Source of the DNA: Janthinobacterium sp. TB1-E2 | Lineage (GTDB): Bacteria > Pseudomonadota > Gammaproteobacteria > Burkholderiales > Burkholderiaceae_D | NCBI RefSeq assembly: GCF_036885605.1 | Contig: NZ_CP142523.1 | Span: 1,736,001 to 1,800,000 of the forward strand | Reading direction: 5' to 3' | DNA: 64,000 nucleotides | In this document: positions 15,824-24,286 of the stretch, piece after piece | How positions within the stretch are numbered: the first letter of the stretch is position 1 | Layout of the letters: each line of letters opens with the position of its first letter | Translations under genes and position numbers: made by a program | The notes under the pieces: model-generated | What the model saw: the letters and a program-made list of their open reading frames with translations, nothing else | Database searches by the model: none | What the model was told of the DNA's origin: nothing

Positions 15824-16690
15824 ATGAAACTGATGCGATATGGCGCCAAGGGCGCTGAAAAACCTGCACTGATCGATGCCGACGGCGTCGTGCGCGATTT
15901 GTCCGGCGTGCTGTCCGATATCACGGGCGCGACTCTGGGCAAGGATGGCCTGGCGACTTTGGCCGCCCTCGATATCGCCAGCCTGCCGGTAGTGGCGAAT
16001 CCTGGCCGCATCGCGCCGCCGTGGAAGGGCGTGGGCAAGTTTTTGTGCGTGGGGCTGAACTATGCCGACCATGCGGCCGAATCGGGCATGGCCGTGCCGG
16101 CTGAACCGGTGCTGTTCATGAAAGCCACCAGCGCCATCATCGGCGCCAACGATGCCGTGGTGATGCCGCAGGACTCGAAGAAAAGCGACTGGGAAGTGGA
16201 GTTGGGCGTGGTGATCGGCACCACCGCGCGCTATGTGAGCGAAGCCGATGCGCTGTCGCACGTGGCCGGCTACTGCGTGGTCAACGATTTGTCCGAACGC
16301 GAGTACCAGCTCGAACGCGGCGGCCAGTGGGACAAGGGCAAGGGCTGCGATACCTTCGGCCCGATCGGTCCCTGGCTGGTCACAAGCGACGAAGTGGCGG
16401 ACCCGCAAAACCTGGGCCTGTGGCTGGAAGTGAACGGCAAGCGCGTCCAGGACGGCAATACCAGAACGATGGTCTTCGGCGTGGCCAATCTGGTCAGCTA
16501 CATCAGCCGCTTCATGACCTTGTACCCGGGCGACATCATCAGCACCGGCACGCCGCCGGGCGTGGGCATGGGGCAGAAACCGTCGGCCGTGTATCTGAAG
16601 CCGGGCGACACCATGCGCCTGGGGATCAGCGGCCTCGGCGAACAGCGACAGACCGTGCATGCGTGGAATCCGGAACTGATCGACAGTTAA
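15824..16690 (+). CDS. FAH-family hydrolase, 2,4-diketo-3-deoxy-L-fuconate hydrolase-like
   Basis: A 288-residue fumarylacetoacetate hydrolase-family protein. Metal-binding acidic residues are in SDWEVELGVVIG, and the family core appears as CVGLNYADHAAESG, GCDTFGPIGPWLV and STGTPPGVGMG. Members next to sugar-acid SDR genes cleave 2,4-diketo-3-deoxy-L-fuconate or -rhamnonate to pyruvate and L-lactate. Ureidoglycolate lyase is a close relative and a common mis-annotation; the sugar operon argues against it. Confidence 0.85.
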   Translation: MKLMRYGAKGAEKPALIDADGVVRDLSGVLSDITGATLGKDGLATLAALDIASLPVVANPGRIAPPWKGVGKFLCVGLNYADHAAESGMAVPAEPVLFMKATSAIIGANDAVVMPQDSKKSDWEVELGVVIGTTARYVSEADALSHVAGYCVVNDLSEREYQLERGGQWDKGKGCDTFGPIGPWLVTSDEVADPQNLGLWLEVNGKRVQDGNTRTMVFGVANLVSYISRFMTLYPGDIISTGTPPGVGMGQKPSAVYLKPGDTMRLGISGLGEQRQTVHAWNPELIDS

Positions 16691-16771
16691 ACGAGTAGCA
16701 GACCGGCGTGCCGCCAAGATGCTCAGACATCGGCGCGCCGGCCTATGGCAGTGGAGTGGAGGAGACACACC

Positions 16772-18283
16772 ATGAATCAATCCGAAGAGATACTGGCCCT
16801 GAACAAGGTCAGCAAGCGCTTTCCCGGCGTGCTGGCGCTGGACAACGTCAGTTTCAGCCTGCGCAAGGGCGAAGCCCACGCGCTGTGCGGCGAAAACGGC
16901 GCCGGCAAGTCCACCCTGATGAAGGTGATGAGCGGCGTGTACCAGGCCGACGAGGGAGAACTGGTCTACAAGGGCAAGGTGTGCAGTTTTTCCTGCAGCG
17001 TGGATGCGGAGGCGGCCGGCATCGCCATCATCCACCAGGAACTGAACCTGATCCCGCACCTGAGCGTGGCCGAGAATATTTTTCTCGCGCGTGAACCGGT
17101 GCGCGGCATCTTCATCGACCGCAAGAAGATGCGTGCCGATGCACAGGCGCTGCTGGACCGGTTGAAGCTGCGCATCGACCCGCGCCAGCTGGTGAAAAAC
17201 CTGTCCTGTGCGCAGCAGCAGATGGTGGAAATCGCCAAGGCGCTGTCGCTCAATACGGAAGTGCTGATCATGGACGAACCCACGTCGTCGCTGACGGAAA
17301 GCGAGACGGGCCAGCTGTTCGACATCATCAACGAACTCAAGCGCAACGGCGTGAGCGTGGTCTACATCTCGCACCGGCTCGAAGAGATGCAGCACATCAT
17401 CGACAGGGTGACGGTGCTGCGCGACGGCAAATTCGTCTGCACCGACGATTTTGCCACCACCACCCTGGACGCCATCGTGGCGAAGATGGTGGGCCGCACC
17501 CTCGATGAAAAATTTCCCGACCGCGTCTCGACGCCGACGGCTGAAGTGCTGCTGCGCGTGACCGATTTGCACCGCAAGGATGTCTTCGGTCCGCTGAGTT
17601 TTGACTTGCGGCGCGGCGAGATTCTCGGCTTTTCCGGCCTGATGGGAGCAGGGCGCACGGAAGTGGCGCGCGCCATCTTCGGCGCCGATCCGCTCACCAG
17701 CGGCGCCATCCACCTGGGTGACGTGGCGGTCACTATCGACAGTCCCATCGACGCCATCGGCCACGGCATCGCCTACCTGTCGGAAGACCGCAAGAGCCAT
17801 GGCCTGGCGATCCGCATGTCGGTGGCGGCCAACCTGACCTTGACGAATGTGTCGGGGCTGGCGAACCGCTTCGGCTTCATCGACTTTGCGAAAGAAGAGG
17901 CGGTGGCCAAGCAGTACATCGCGGCGCTGGGCATCAAGACGCCGACGTCGAAACAGATCGCGCGCAATCTGTCGGGCGGCAACCAGCAAAAGATCGTCAT
18001 CAGCAAATGGCTGTACCGCGAATCGAAAATCATCTTCTTCGACGAACCCACGCGCGGCATCGACGTGGGCGCCAAGTTCGCCATCTACCAGCTGCTCGAC
18101 AAGCTGGCGTCGGAAGGCATCGGCGTGGTGCTGATCACGTCCGAGCTGCCCGAGATCATGGGCATGACGGACCGGGTGGCCGTGTTCCATGAAGGACGCA
18201 TCAGCGGCATCGTCAATACGCGCGAGTCGTCGCAGGAAGAGATCATGCAGCTCGCATCGGGCCGCCAGGCAGCAATGCATTAA
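16772..18283 (+). CDS. Sugar ABC transporter, duplicated ATPase (RbsA/MglA type)
   Basis: A 503-residue fusion of two ABC cassettes. Cassette 1 has Walker A GENGAGKST, the altered signature LSCAQQQ and Walker B LIMDEPTSSL. Cassette 2 has the degenerate Walker A GLMGAGRT, LSGGNQQ and FFDEPTRGID. Such proteins energise CUT2-family monosaccharide import. The start chosen follows GGAGGAGACACACC; an upstream ATG in frame lacks a ribosome site. It sits with permease and binding-protein genes and is likely the uptake system for the sugar degraded by the operon. Confidence 0.92.
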   Translation: MNQSEEILALNKVSKRFPGVLALDNVSFSLRKGEAHALCGENGAGKSTLMKVMSGVYQADEGELVYKGKVCSFSCSVDAEAAGIAIIHQELNLIPHLSVAENIFLAREPVRGIFIDRKKMRADAQALLDRLKLRIDPRQLVKNLSCAQQQMVEIAKALSLNTEVLIMDEPTSSLTESETGQLFDIINELKRNGVSVVYISHRLEEMQHIIDRVTVLRDGKFVCTDDFATTTLDAIVAKMVGRTLDEKFPDRVSTPTAEVLLRVTDLHRKDVFGPLSFDLRRGEILGFSGLMGAGRTEVARAIFGADPLTSGAIHLGDVAVTIDSPIDAIGHGIAYLSEDRKSHGLAIRMSVAANLTLTNVSGLANRFGFIDFAKEEAVAKQYIAALGIKTPTSKQIARNLSGGNQQKIVISKWLYRESKIIFFDEPTRGIDVGAKFAIYQLLDKLASEGIGVVLITSELPEIMGMTDRVAVFHEGRISGIVNTRESSQEEIMQLASGRQAAMH

Positions 18284-18303
18284 CATCAGAAAGCCACAAG
18301 AAA

Positions 18304-19278
18304 ATGAACAAAGAACTGATCCAAAAATTCGCCGCGCTGGGCAGCCTGTCGCTGTTGCTGCTCGTGTTTTCGCTGACCAGCAACGCCTTTTTCTCCGTCA
18401 GCAATGGCATGAGCGTGGCCTTGCAAGTGACGTCGATCGCCTACCTGGGCATTGCCGCCACCTGCGTCATCATCACGGGCGGCATCGACTTGAGTTCCGG
18501 CTCCGTGCTGGCGCTGGCCGGCGTGGCCGCCGCGCTGCTGGTCAAGAGCGGCGTGCCCGTACCGGTCGCCATGCTGGGCGGTGTCGTGGTGGGCGCCATG
18601 TGCGGCGCCGTCAACGGCTTTTGCATCACGCAACTGAAGCTGCCTCCTTTTATCGCCACCCTGGGCATGATGCTGATCGCACGCGGCCTGGCGCTGCAGG
18701 TGACGGGTGCGCGCGCCATTTCCGGCCTGGGCGAGTCGTTCGGCGAACTCGGTAACGGCGTGCTGTGGCGCATCGAGCGCGACACGGGCGGCACCTTTCC
18801 CGAAGTCGTCTTTCCCGGCATTCCGTATCCGGTGGTGCTGATGGTGGTGATCGCCGTGGCCGTCTCCATCATGCTCAGCCGCACCACCTTTGGCCGGCAT
18901 ATCTATGCCGTCGGCTCGAATGCGGAAGCGGCGCGCCTGTCGGGCGTGAAGGTGGGCCGCGTGACCCTGCTCGTGTACACCCTGTCCGGCGCCTTGTCGG
19001 GCCTGACGGGGTGCGTGCTGATGTCGCGCCTGGTGACGGCGCAGCCGAACGAGGGCGTGATGTACGAACTCGATGCGATCGCCAGCGCCGTGATCGGTGG
19101 CGCCTCGCTAATCGGCGGCATCGGCACCATTTCCGGCACCGTCATCGGTTCCTTCGTCATCGGCATCCTGCGCAACGGCTTGAACATGAACGGGGTATCG
19201 AGCTTTATCCAGCAAATCATTATCGGACTGGTCATCTTGCTGACCGTCTGGATCGATCAGAAGCGCAACCGCGCCTGA
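18304..19278 (+). CDS. Sugar ABC transporter permease (RbsC type)
   Basis: A 324-residue membrane protein with eight to ten hydrophobic segments and the CUT2 permease signatures GGIDLSSGSVLALAG and AVGSNAEAARLSGV, the latter being the cytoplasmic coupling loop. It would dimerise and pair with the upstream ATPase. The spacing of 20 bases to the ATPase gene and 62 to the binding protein supports co-transcription. Confidence 0.92.
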   Translation: MNKELIQKFAALGSLSLLLLVFSLTSNAFFSVSNGMSVALQVTSIAYLGIAATCVIITGGIDLSSGSVLALAGVAAALLVKSGVPVPVAMLGGVVVGAMCGAVNGFCITQLKLPPFIATLGMMLIARGLALQVTGARAISGLGESFGELGNGVLWRIERDTGGTFPEVVFPGIPYPVVLMVVIAVAVSIMLSRTTFGRHIYAVGSNAEAARLSGVKVGRVTLLVYTLSGALSGLTGCVLMSRLVTAQPNEGVMYELDAIASAVIGGASLIGGIGTISGTVIGSFVIGILRNGLNMNGVSSFIQQIIIGLVILLTVWIDQKRNRA

Positions 19279-19340
19279 AGCAGCAAGCAGCACACATGAA
19301 GTCAATCCACCAAATCTATAATTATTAAATGAGGACGACA

Positions 19341-20294
19341 ATGAAAACCATCAAAGCCATGTCGCTGGGTCTGTTGACCGCAGCATTTGCCCTGAGCTCC
19401 AGCGCCGCCTTCGCCGCCCCGGGCGAGATCGCCGTGATCGTCAAGACAACCAATTCCAACTACTGGCAGAACGTCAAGAAGGGCGCCACGGCCAGCGCGG
19501 CAGACGCCAAGGGCTACAGCCTGACCTTCCAGGGACCGGCCTCGGAATCGGCGATCGCCGACCAGGTCAGCATGGTGGAAAACGCCGTCACGCGCAAGGT
19601 GGCCGGCATCGTGCTAGCCGCGTCGGATCCGGACGCGCTGGTGCCGGCCCTGAAGAAGGCGTGGGAAGCGAAGATTCCCGTCGTGCTGATCGATTCGCTG
19701 GTGGCCGACAGCGGCAAGCGCTATTACCAGTCCTTCCTGTCGACCGACAATGAAGCGGCCGGCGAGCAAAGCGCCAAGGCTCTTATTTCGCAGGTCGGCA
19801 AGACGGGCAAGATCGCCGTGATGTCGTACGTGGCGGGCGCCGGTTCCGAGACGGGCAGGGTGGGCGGCTTCAAGCGCTATATCGAAAAGAATTCGCAGCT
19901 GCAGATCGTCGGCACGTATTACTCGCAGTCGCAGATGGCCACGGCGCTGAACCAGACGACCGACGTGCTGGCCTCGAATCCGGACTTGAAGGGCATCTTC
20001 GGCGCCAATGAGCCGACGGCCGTGGGCATGGGCCGCGCCATCGCGCAGGCGGGCAAGGCCGGCAAGGTGATCGCCGTGGGCTTCGACGGCAATGAAGACC
20101 TGAAAAACTTCGTCAAGGACGGCACCCTGTATGCGACCGCCGTGCAGGGTTCGTACTCGATGGGCGCGCTGGGCGTGAAAACCCTCGTCAGCCTGATCGA
20201 AGGCAAGAAGGTCGCACCGTTCGTCAACACGGGCGTGGTGATTGTCACCAAGGCCAATGTCGACCTGCCGGAAGCGAAGAACGTTTTGTATTGA
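19341..20294 (+). CDS. Periplasmic sugar-binding protein (RbsB type)
   Basis: A 317-residue exported protein. The signal peptide ends at SSAAFA before APGEIAVIVKTTNSNYW, the typical start of a type-I periplasmic sugar-binding fold. Later segments ANEPTAVGMGRAI and AVGFDGNEDL match the ligand and hinge regions of this family. The second ATG is taken as start because GAGGACGACA precedes it. It delivers sugar to the permease; L-fucose, L-galactose or D-arabinose are candidates by context. Confidence 0.9.
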   Translation: MKTIKAMSLGLLTAAFALSSSAAFAAPGEIAVIVKTTNSNYWQNVKKGATASAADAKGYSLTFQGPASESAIADQVSMVENAVTRKVAGIVLAASDPDALVPALKKAWEAKIPVVLIDSLVADSGKRYYQSFLSTDNEAAGEQSAKALISQVGKTGKIAVMSYVAGAGSETGRVGGFKRYIEKNSQLQIVGTYYSQSQMATALNQTTDVLASNPDLKGIFGANEPTAVGMGRAIAQAGKAGKVIAVGFDGNEDLKNFVKDGTLYATAVQGSYSMGALGVKTLVSLIEGKKVAPFVNTGVVIVTKANVDLPEAKNVLY

Positions 20295-20309
20295 GTTCCA
20301 TATTGCGTA

Positions 20310-21209
20310 TCAGCTGATCGTCAGGCGCTGCTTCAATTCATTGAGCAGCGTGCCGGTCTTGGTGGTCAGCTGGCGCGCCAGCGGCCACGCGAGGGACAGC
20401 GGCAAGCCTGGCGTGGCGCAGGCCGGCAGTACTTCGACGATGGCGCCGCTGGCCAGGTGCTCGTGCACGAGCCAGGTCGCCTGCTGCGCGATGCCCAGGC
20501 CCGCCAGCACGGCGGCCGTTTGCGCCTCGGCGTCCCCCACCGTCAGGCGCGGACTGACCGTCCGCCGTTCCACCCCGTCCTCGCCGGCAAACAGCCACGG
20601 CGCCGCCGTGCCGTCGCCGCGGCCGTAGGCGATGCAATCGTGGCCATCGAGATCCGCAATGGCGAGCGGCGTGCCGCGCCGCGCCAGATAGGCGGGCGCC
20701 GCGCAAAAGATCAGGCGCTCTTCGCCCAAGGGCATCTGCCCCAGCGTTGGCGGCCAGCTGCCCGGCGCGCCGATGCGCACGGCGATATCGATGCGCTCTT
20801 CGAACAGGTCGGCAAAGCGGTCGCTGAAGCTGATGGACGGCTGCAGCTGCGGATATTTTTCGCACAGATCAATCAGCGCTGGCATCACGCGCATGCGGCC
20901 ATATGACGCGGGCACGCCGATGCGCACCTTGCCCGCCAGTTCCCCATCCTGCTCGGCCAGCACGTTTTCCGCCTCGACCAGTTCCTGCAGCACGCGCTTG
21001 CAGGTGGCGTAATAGGCATGCCCCGCGCTGCTCAACTGCAAACGCCGCGTGCTGCGCTCGAACAGGATCACGCCCAGGCGGGCTTCCAGGCGTGCCACGC
21101 TCTTGCTCACGGCCGAGCTGCTCAGGTGTAGCCGTACGGCCGCCCTGGTGAAACTGCCGGCATCGGCGGTGGCAAGAAAAGGCGCGATGCCTTTCAAATG
21201 TTCGGACAT
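20310..21209 (-). CDS. LysR-family transcriptional regulator
   Basis: A 299-residue LysR protein with the N-terminal HTH (FLATADAGSFTRAAVRLHLSSSAVSKSV) and a periplasmic-binding-like effector domain from about residue 90 (KVRIGVPASYGRMRVMPAL). It belongs to the CrgA/DsdC-like group that usually controls a divergent oxidoreductase gene. The divergent PRISE-like gene lies 98 bases away with a palindrome between them. Confidence 0.9.
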   Translation of the reverse strand: MSEHLKGIAPFLATADAGSFTRAAVRLHLSSSAVSKSVARLEARLGVILFERSTRRLQLSSAGHAYYATCKRVLQELVEAENVLAEQDGELAGKVRIGVPASYGRMRVMPALIDLCEKYPQLQPSISFSDRFADLFEERIDIAVRIGAPGSWPPTLGQMPLGEERLIFCAAPAYLARRGTPLAIADLDGHDCIAYGRGDGTAAPWLFAGEDGVERRTVSPRLTVGDAEAQTAAVLAGLGIAQQATWLVHEHLASGAIVEVLPACATPGLPLSLAWPLARQLTTKTGTLLNELKQRLTIS

Positions 21210-21223
21210 GATTGCAGAATATT

Positions 21224-21242
21224 TTTCACGAATAAGGTGAAA
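21224..21242. promoter_or_regulatory. Candidate LysR-binding palindrome
   Basis: TTTCAC-N7-GTGAAA, an interrupted dyad of the T-N11-A type expected for LysR regulators, lies in the divergent intergenic region, 15 bases upstream of the LysR start. Confidence 0.55.
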
Positions 21243-21307
21243 TACTATCGCGGATAAGAATTTCTGTCCGCTATATCATGGCTTTTTACACAGGCATGGG
21301 AGTACGC

Positions 21308-22375
21308 ATGAACAAGCACGCATTGATTATCGGCGCCAGCGGCGTTATCGGCAGCAATCTGGCCACGCACTTGCTGGCGCAGGGCTGGCAGGTGACGGGC
21401 GTCTCGCGTGGCCGCACGCCGGTTCCCGCCGGTTGCGCATTCCTGCCGCTCGATGCCACGGATGGCGCGGCGGTCAGCGCCGCCCTGGCGGGCCTGGACG
21501 CCAGCCACGTCTTTTTCACGGCCTGGGCGCGCCAGGCCAACGAGCAGGAAAACATCCGCGTCAATGGCGCCATGGTGGCCAATGTGCTGGCCGCGCTGGG
21601 GCCCACCGGCCACTTGCGCCATGCGGCGCTGGTCACTGGCCTCAAGCACTACCTGGGACCGTTCGACGCCTATGGCAAGGGCAGCGTGCCCGTCACGCCG
21701 TTCCGCGAAGAGCAGGGCCGGCAAGCGGTCGAGAATTTTTACTATGAGCAGGAAGACCGGCTGTTCGACGCGGCCGCGCGGTATGGTTTTACGTGGAGCG
21801 TGCACCGCCCGCACACCATCATCGGCTACGCGCTGGGCAATGCCATGAACATGGGCCTGACCCTGGCCGTGTATGCGAATCTGTGCAAGGCCGGCGGCCA
21901 GCCCTTCGTCTTTCCCGGTTCGCCCGCGCAATGGCACGGCTTGTCCGACATGACGGACGCGGGGCAGATCGCACGCCACCTGGCGTGGGCGGCCGACAGT
22001 CCCGCCGCGCGCAACGAAGACTTCAATATCGTCAATGGCGACGTGTTCCGCTGGAAGTGGCTGTGGCCGCGCCTGGCCGCTTATTTCGGCGTCGAGGCGG
22101 CCGATCTGCCCGAGGCGATGGCGCCGCTGGCCGACCGCATGCAGGACGCCCCCAAGCAGTGGCGCGCCATCGCCGAGCAGCACGGCCTGGTGGAGGCTGA
22201 TGTCAGCCGCCTCGCCTCCTGGTGGCATACGGATGCCGACCTGGGGCGGCCGATGGAAGTGATGACGGACATGGGCAAGAGCCGCAAGGCGGGGTTCCTC
22301 GATTACCAGGATACGCAGGATGCCTTCTTCAATCTGTTCGACAAGCTGAAGGCGGAGCGCGTCATTCCCCGCTGA
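21308..22375 (+). CDS. PRISE-like SDR reductase
   Basis: A 355-residue extended SDR protein. The NAD(P) motif IIGASGVIGSNLATHL is at the N-terminus. ENFYYEQEDRLFDA followed by FTWSVHRPHTIIGYALGNAMN is characteristic of the progesterone-5-beta-reductase/iridoid synthase (PRISE) group, in which the usual YxxxK is replaced by a tyrosine in a YYEQED-like context. Plant members reduce enones; bacterial substrates are mostly unknown. The start follows GGGAGTACGC. It is probably controlled by the divergent LysR protein. Confidence 0.8.
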   Translation: MNKHALIIGASGVIGSNLATHLLAQGWQVTGVSRGRTPVPAGCAFLPLDATDGAAVSAALAGLDASHVFFTAWARQANEQENIRVNGAMVANVLAALGPTGHLRHAALVTGLKHYLGPFDAYGKGSVPVTPFREEQGRQAVENFYYEQEDRLFDAAARYGFTWSVHRPHTIIGYALGNAMNMGLTLAVYANLCKAGGQPFVFPGSPAQWHGLSDMTDAGQIARHLAWAADSPAARNEDFNIVNGDVFRWKWLWPRLAAYFGVEAADLPEAMAPLADRMQDAPKQWRAIAEQHGLVEADVSRLASWWHTDADLGRPMEVMTDMGKSRKAGFLDYQDTQDAFFNLFDKLKAERVIPR

Positions 22376-22396
22376 CCTAGTTGTGGCCAACCATGT

Positions 22397-22486
22397 TGTC
22401 GGCTTACGCCGTTCCGGCTAAGCCGACCTACCGGGCCGTTGTGGTAGTGCGTAGGCCGGCTTAGCGCGCAAGCGCGTAAGCCGACA
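22397..22486. repeat. REP-like palindromic repeat, family A copy 2
   Basis: Two hairpin units between convergent genes. The first is almost identical to copy 1 (GTCGGCTTACGCC, GGCTAAGCCGACCTAC). The second has GTAGGCCGGCTTAGCGCGC and GCGCGTAAGCCGAC. The pair forms a head-to-head doublet typical of mobile REP elements. Confidence 0.8.
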
Positions 22487-22496
22487 TCTTCACATG

Positions 22497-23441
22497 CTAT
22501 TCGGGCTTGCGCCGTTCTTGCGCCTGCTGCCACTCCAGCCCCGGGCGGTCGACGCGGAATTGCAGCAGCCGTCCCTGCACGACTTCCGTCACGTAGGCCG
22601 TACGGCCATCGGGGCCGCCGAAGGTGATGTTGCTGGGCTTGGCGCCGGGTACGCTGATTTCGCGCAGGATGCGTCCCTGTGGCGACAATTTCACCACCGT
22701 GCCCTTGCCGTAGCGCGTCACGTACAGGTTGCCGTCGACGTCCACGCGCATGCCGTCCATGCCGAAATCGTCGAACTTGATCAGCAATCGCTTGCCGCTC
22801 AGGCTGCCGTCCGCGGCGATGTCGTACATCCAGATATTGCGCTGCACGCTTTCATTCACATACAAGATCTTGCCGTCGGGGGTCACCTCGATGCCGTTGG
22901 CCGTGCCCATGGTGTCGAGCGCCAGGGTCACCGTGCCGTCCTGCGCGATGCGCCACACGCGGCCCGTGTTTTCCTTCCAGTTCGGGTCGCTCGCATACAG
23001 CACGTCGTCGGCCGTGATGGCGATGTCGTTCGGCTGCGTCATGCGCGGCTCGCGCGCGTGGATGGTGAGCGCGCGCGTGGCCGGGTCGACTAGGTAGATC
23101 GTGTGTTCCATGTAGTCGGCCAAGTACATCTGACCCCGGCTGCCGAAGCGTATGCCGTTGGCGATGCTGGTGCCGGGCAGGGTCAGGTACACCTCGCCAG
23201 TGCCGCCGGGGCTGACCTTGCCGATGGTTTGCTGGCGCGCAAAGTTGACGGCATAGATATTGCCATCCGCATCCACGGCCGGGCCTTCGATGCCCTTGGT
23301 AAAGGAATGCGCGGGCGTGAGCGTGGTGGCGAGGAACAGCGCCTCGTGCGCGGGCTGGCTGGCGCAGGCGGACAGGCTGGCCAGCGCGGCGGCCAGCACG
23401 GCCGTGCGCAGCGACGGCAGGGCGTATCGGGTATGGTGCAT
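22497..23441 (-). CDS. SMP-30/gluconolactonase-family lipoprotein
   Basis: A 314-residue beta-propeller protein with a lipoprotein signal: hydrophobic stretch then LSAC lipobox (Cys about residue 26). Repeated propeller strands follow (EGPAVDADGNIYAVN, QPNDIAITADDVLYASD, GMRVDVDGNLYVTRY). The acidic and Asn residues that bind Ca2+ in SMP-30 lactonases appear conserved (E in EGPAVD, N in QPND, D in DGMRVD). It may be a membrane-anchored lactonase in the periplasm; the substrate is unknown. Confidence 0.8.
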   Translation of the reverse strand: MHHTRYALPSLRTAVLAAALASLSACASQPAHEALFLATTLTPAHSFTKGIEGPAVDADGNIYAVNFARQQTIGKVSPGGTGEVYLTLPGTSIANGIRFGSRGQMYLADYMEHTIYLVDPATRALTIHAREPRMTQPNDIAITADDVLYASDPNWKENTGRVWRIAQDGTVTLALDTMGTANGIEVTPDGKILYVNESVQRNIWMYDIAADGSLSGKRLLIKFDDFGMDGMRVDVDGNLYVTRYGKGTVVKLSPQGRILREISVPGAKPSNITFGGPDGRTAYVTEVVQGRLLQFRVDRPGLEWQQAQERRKPE

Positions 23442-23504
23442 CGGTGTTCTCTGTATGGCAAAGGTGGCGTATGTTACCCGACGCGCGCCAGCCGGGGCGC
23501 CTTG

Positions 23505-23747
23505 CTAGGCGGCCACGACGACGAGGTCGGGGAAGTCGTCCTGCCAGCCGTCCCATTCGTCTTGCAGGTGGGCATGCATGCCGGCGCGTTCCTGCGCCTG
23601 ATCAAAGGTGTCCGCGCTGGCCAGCAGGAAGTGGGCGATGGCGCGCAGGGTGGCCGGGTCGGCCTCGATGGTCACGTCGGAACAGCGTTGCGGGCGTTCG
23701 GACGGCGCGTCTTGCAGATAGCAGTGCAGCGATAAATGGGTGGTCAT
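23505..23747 (-). CDS. Small protein of unknown function (possibly Imm32-like)
   Basis: An 80-residue acidic protein. The pattern DVTIEADPATLRAIAHFLL and then MHAHLQDEW with a DLVVV end resembles the layout of small Imm32-family proteins, but the match is weak and from memory. No toxin gene is adjacent. The ATG is taken as start; its ribosome site is poor. No function is proposed. Confidence 0.5.
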   Translation of the reverse strand: MTTHLSLHCYLQDAPSERPQRCSDVTIEADPATLRAIAHFLLASADTFDQAQERAGMHAHLQDEWDGWQDDFPDLVVVAA

Positions 23748-23996
23748 GGGTGTCGGTTGTCGATGGGCACCGCACATGATGCCATGCGCGCGCAGTATCT
23801 GTAAGGTGAACGAGCGGCAATTGACGCCGGACGGGCGGAATGGAAAAAGATGCGCGACAGGACTGCGCAATAGCCGGGTTGAGGCGTATGATGGAAATAC
23901 AGATGTGGTTGCCGCAAGGCAGTGTGACCGATTCCGGCTACACGTCTTGCCGTTTTTTTTTCGTGGTTTTGGCAGTAGTGACAACGAGGAGACATC

Positions 23997-24239
23997 ATGG
24001 ACAAACCCGAATTCATCCTGGCCGCCAAGGCCATGGAAACGCTGGAAATGTATCAAACGTTTTACGGCCACTCCAGCGAATACCAGGCGCACCAGCAGGA
24101 AGTGCTGAAACTGCTGCGCCACAAGGGCGCCTCCTTGCTCGTTTCCGAGCATGGCCCGGCGAAATTCCTGCTGGCCTTTGCCGATGCGCTGGAAGCGGCC
24201 AGCTTGCCGGGGGAATATGTGCCGCTCAGCCGCAGGTAG
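23997..24239 (+). CDS. Small protein of unknown function
   Basis: An 80-residue helical protein (MDKPEFILAAKAMETLEMYQ). A strong ribosome site, GAGGAGACATC, precedes the ATG, which argues for a real gene. No signal peptide, membrane segment or known motif is visible. It stands alone between divergent and convergent neighbours. Confidence 0.6.
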   Translation: MDKPEFILAAKAMETLEMYQTFYGHSSEYQAHQQEVLKLLRHKGASLLVSEHGPAKFLLAFADALEAASLPGEYVPLSRR

Positions 24240-24249
24240 GGCGAGCCCG

Positions 24250-24280
24250 TCCCGGCAGGGGATGCAAATATCTGCCGGGA
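24250..24280. terminator. Putative bidirectional terminator hairpin
   Basis: Perfect 9-base arms TCCCGGCAG and CTGCCGGGA with a 13-base loop sit between the convergent genes ending at 24239 and 24287. No strong T-run follows, so function is uncertain. Confidence 0.4.
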
Positions 24281-24286
24281 TAGTCC

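Noticed and set aside
15824..16690. Ureidoglycolate lyase (allantoin pathway)
   Set aside because: Same family, but the neighbours are sugar-acid enzymes and no purine-degradation genes are present.
15803..18286. An 827-codon antisense frame under the FAH and ABC ATPase genes
   Set aside because: Composition is typical of the complement of GC-rich coding DNA (His, Ala, Arg, Gln rich) and both plus-strand genes have full domain motifs.
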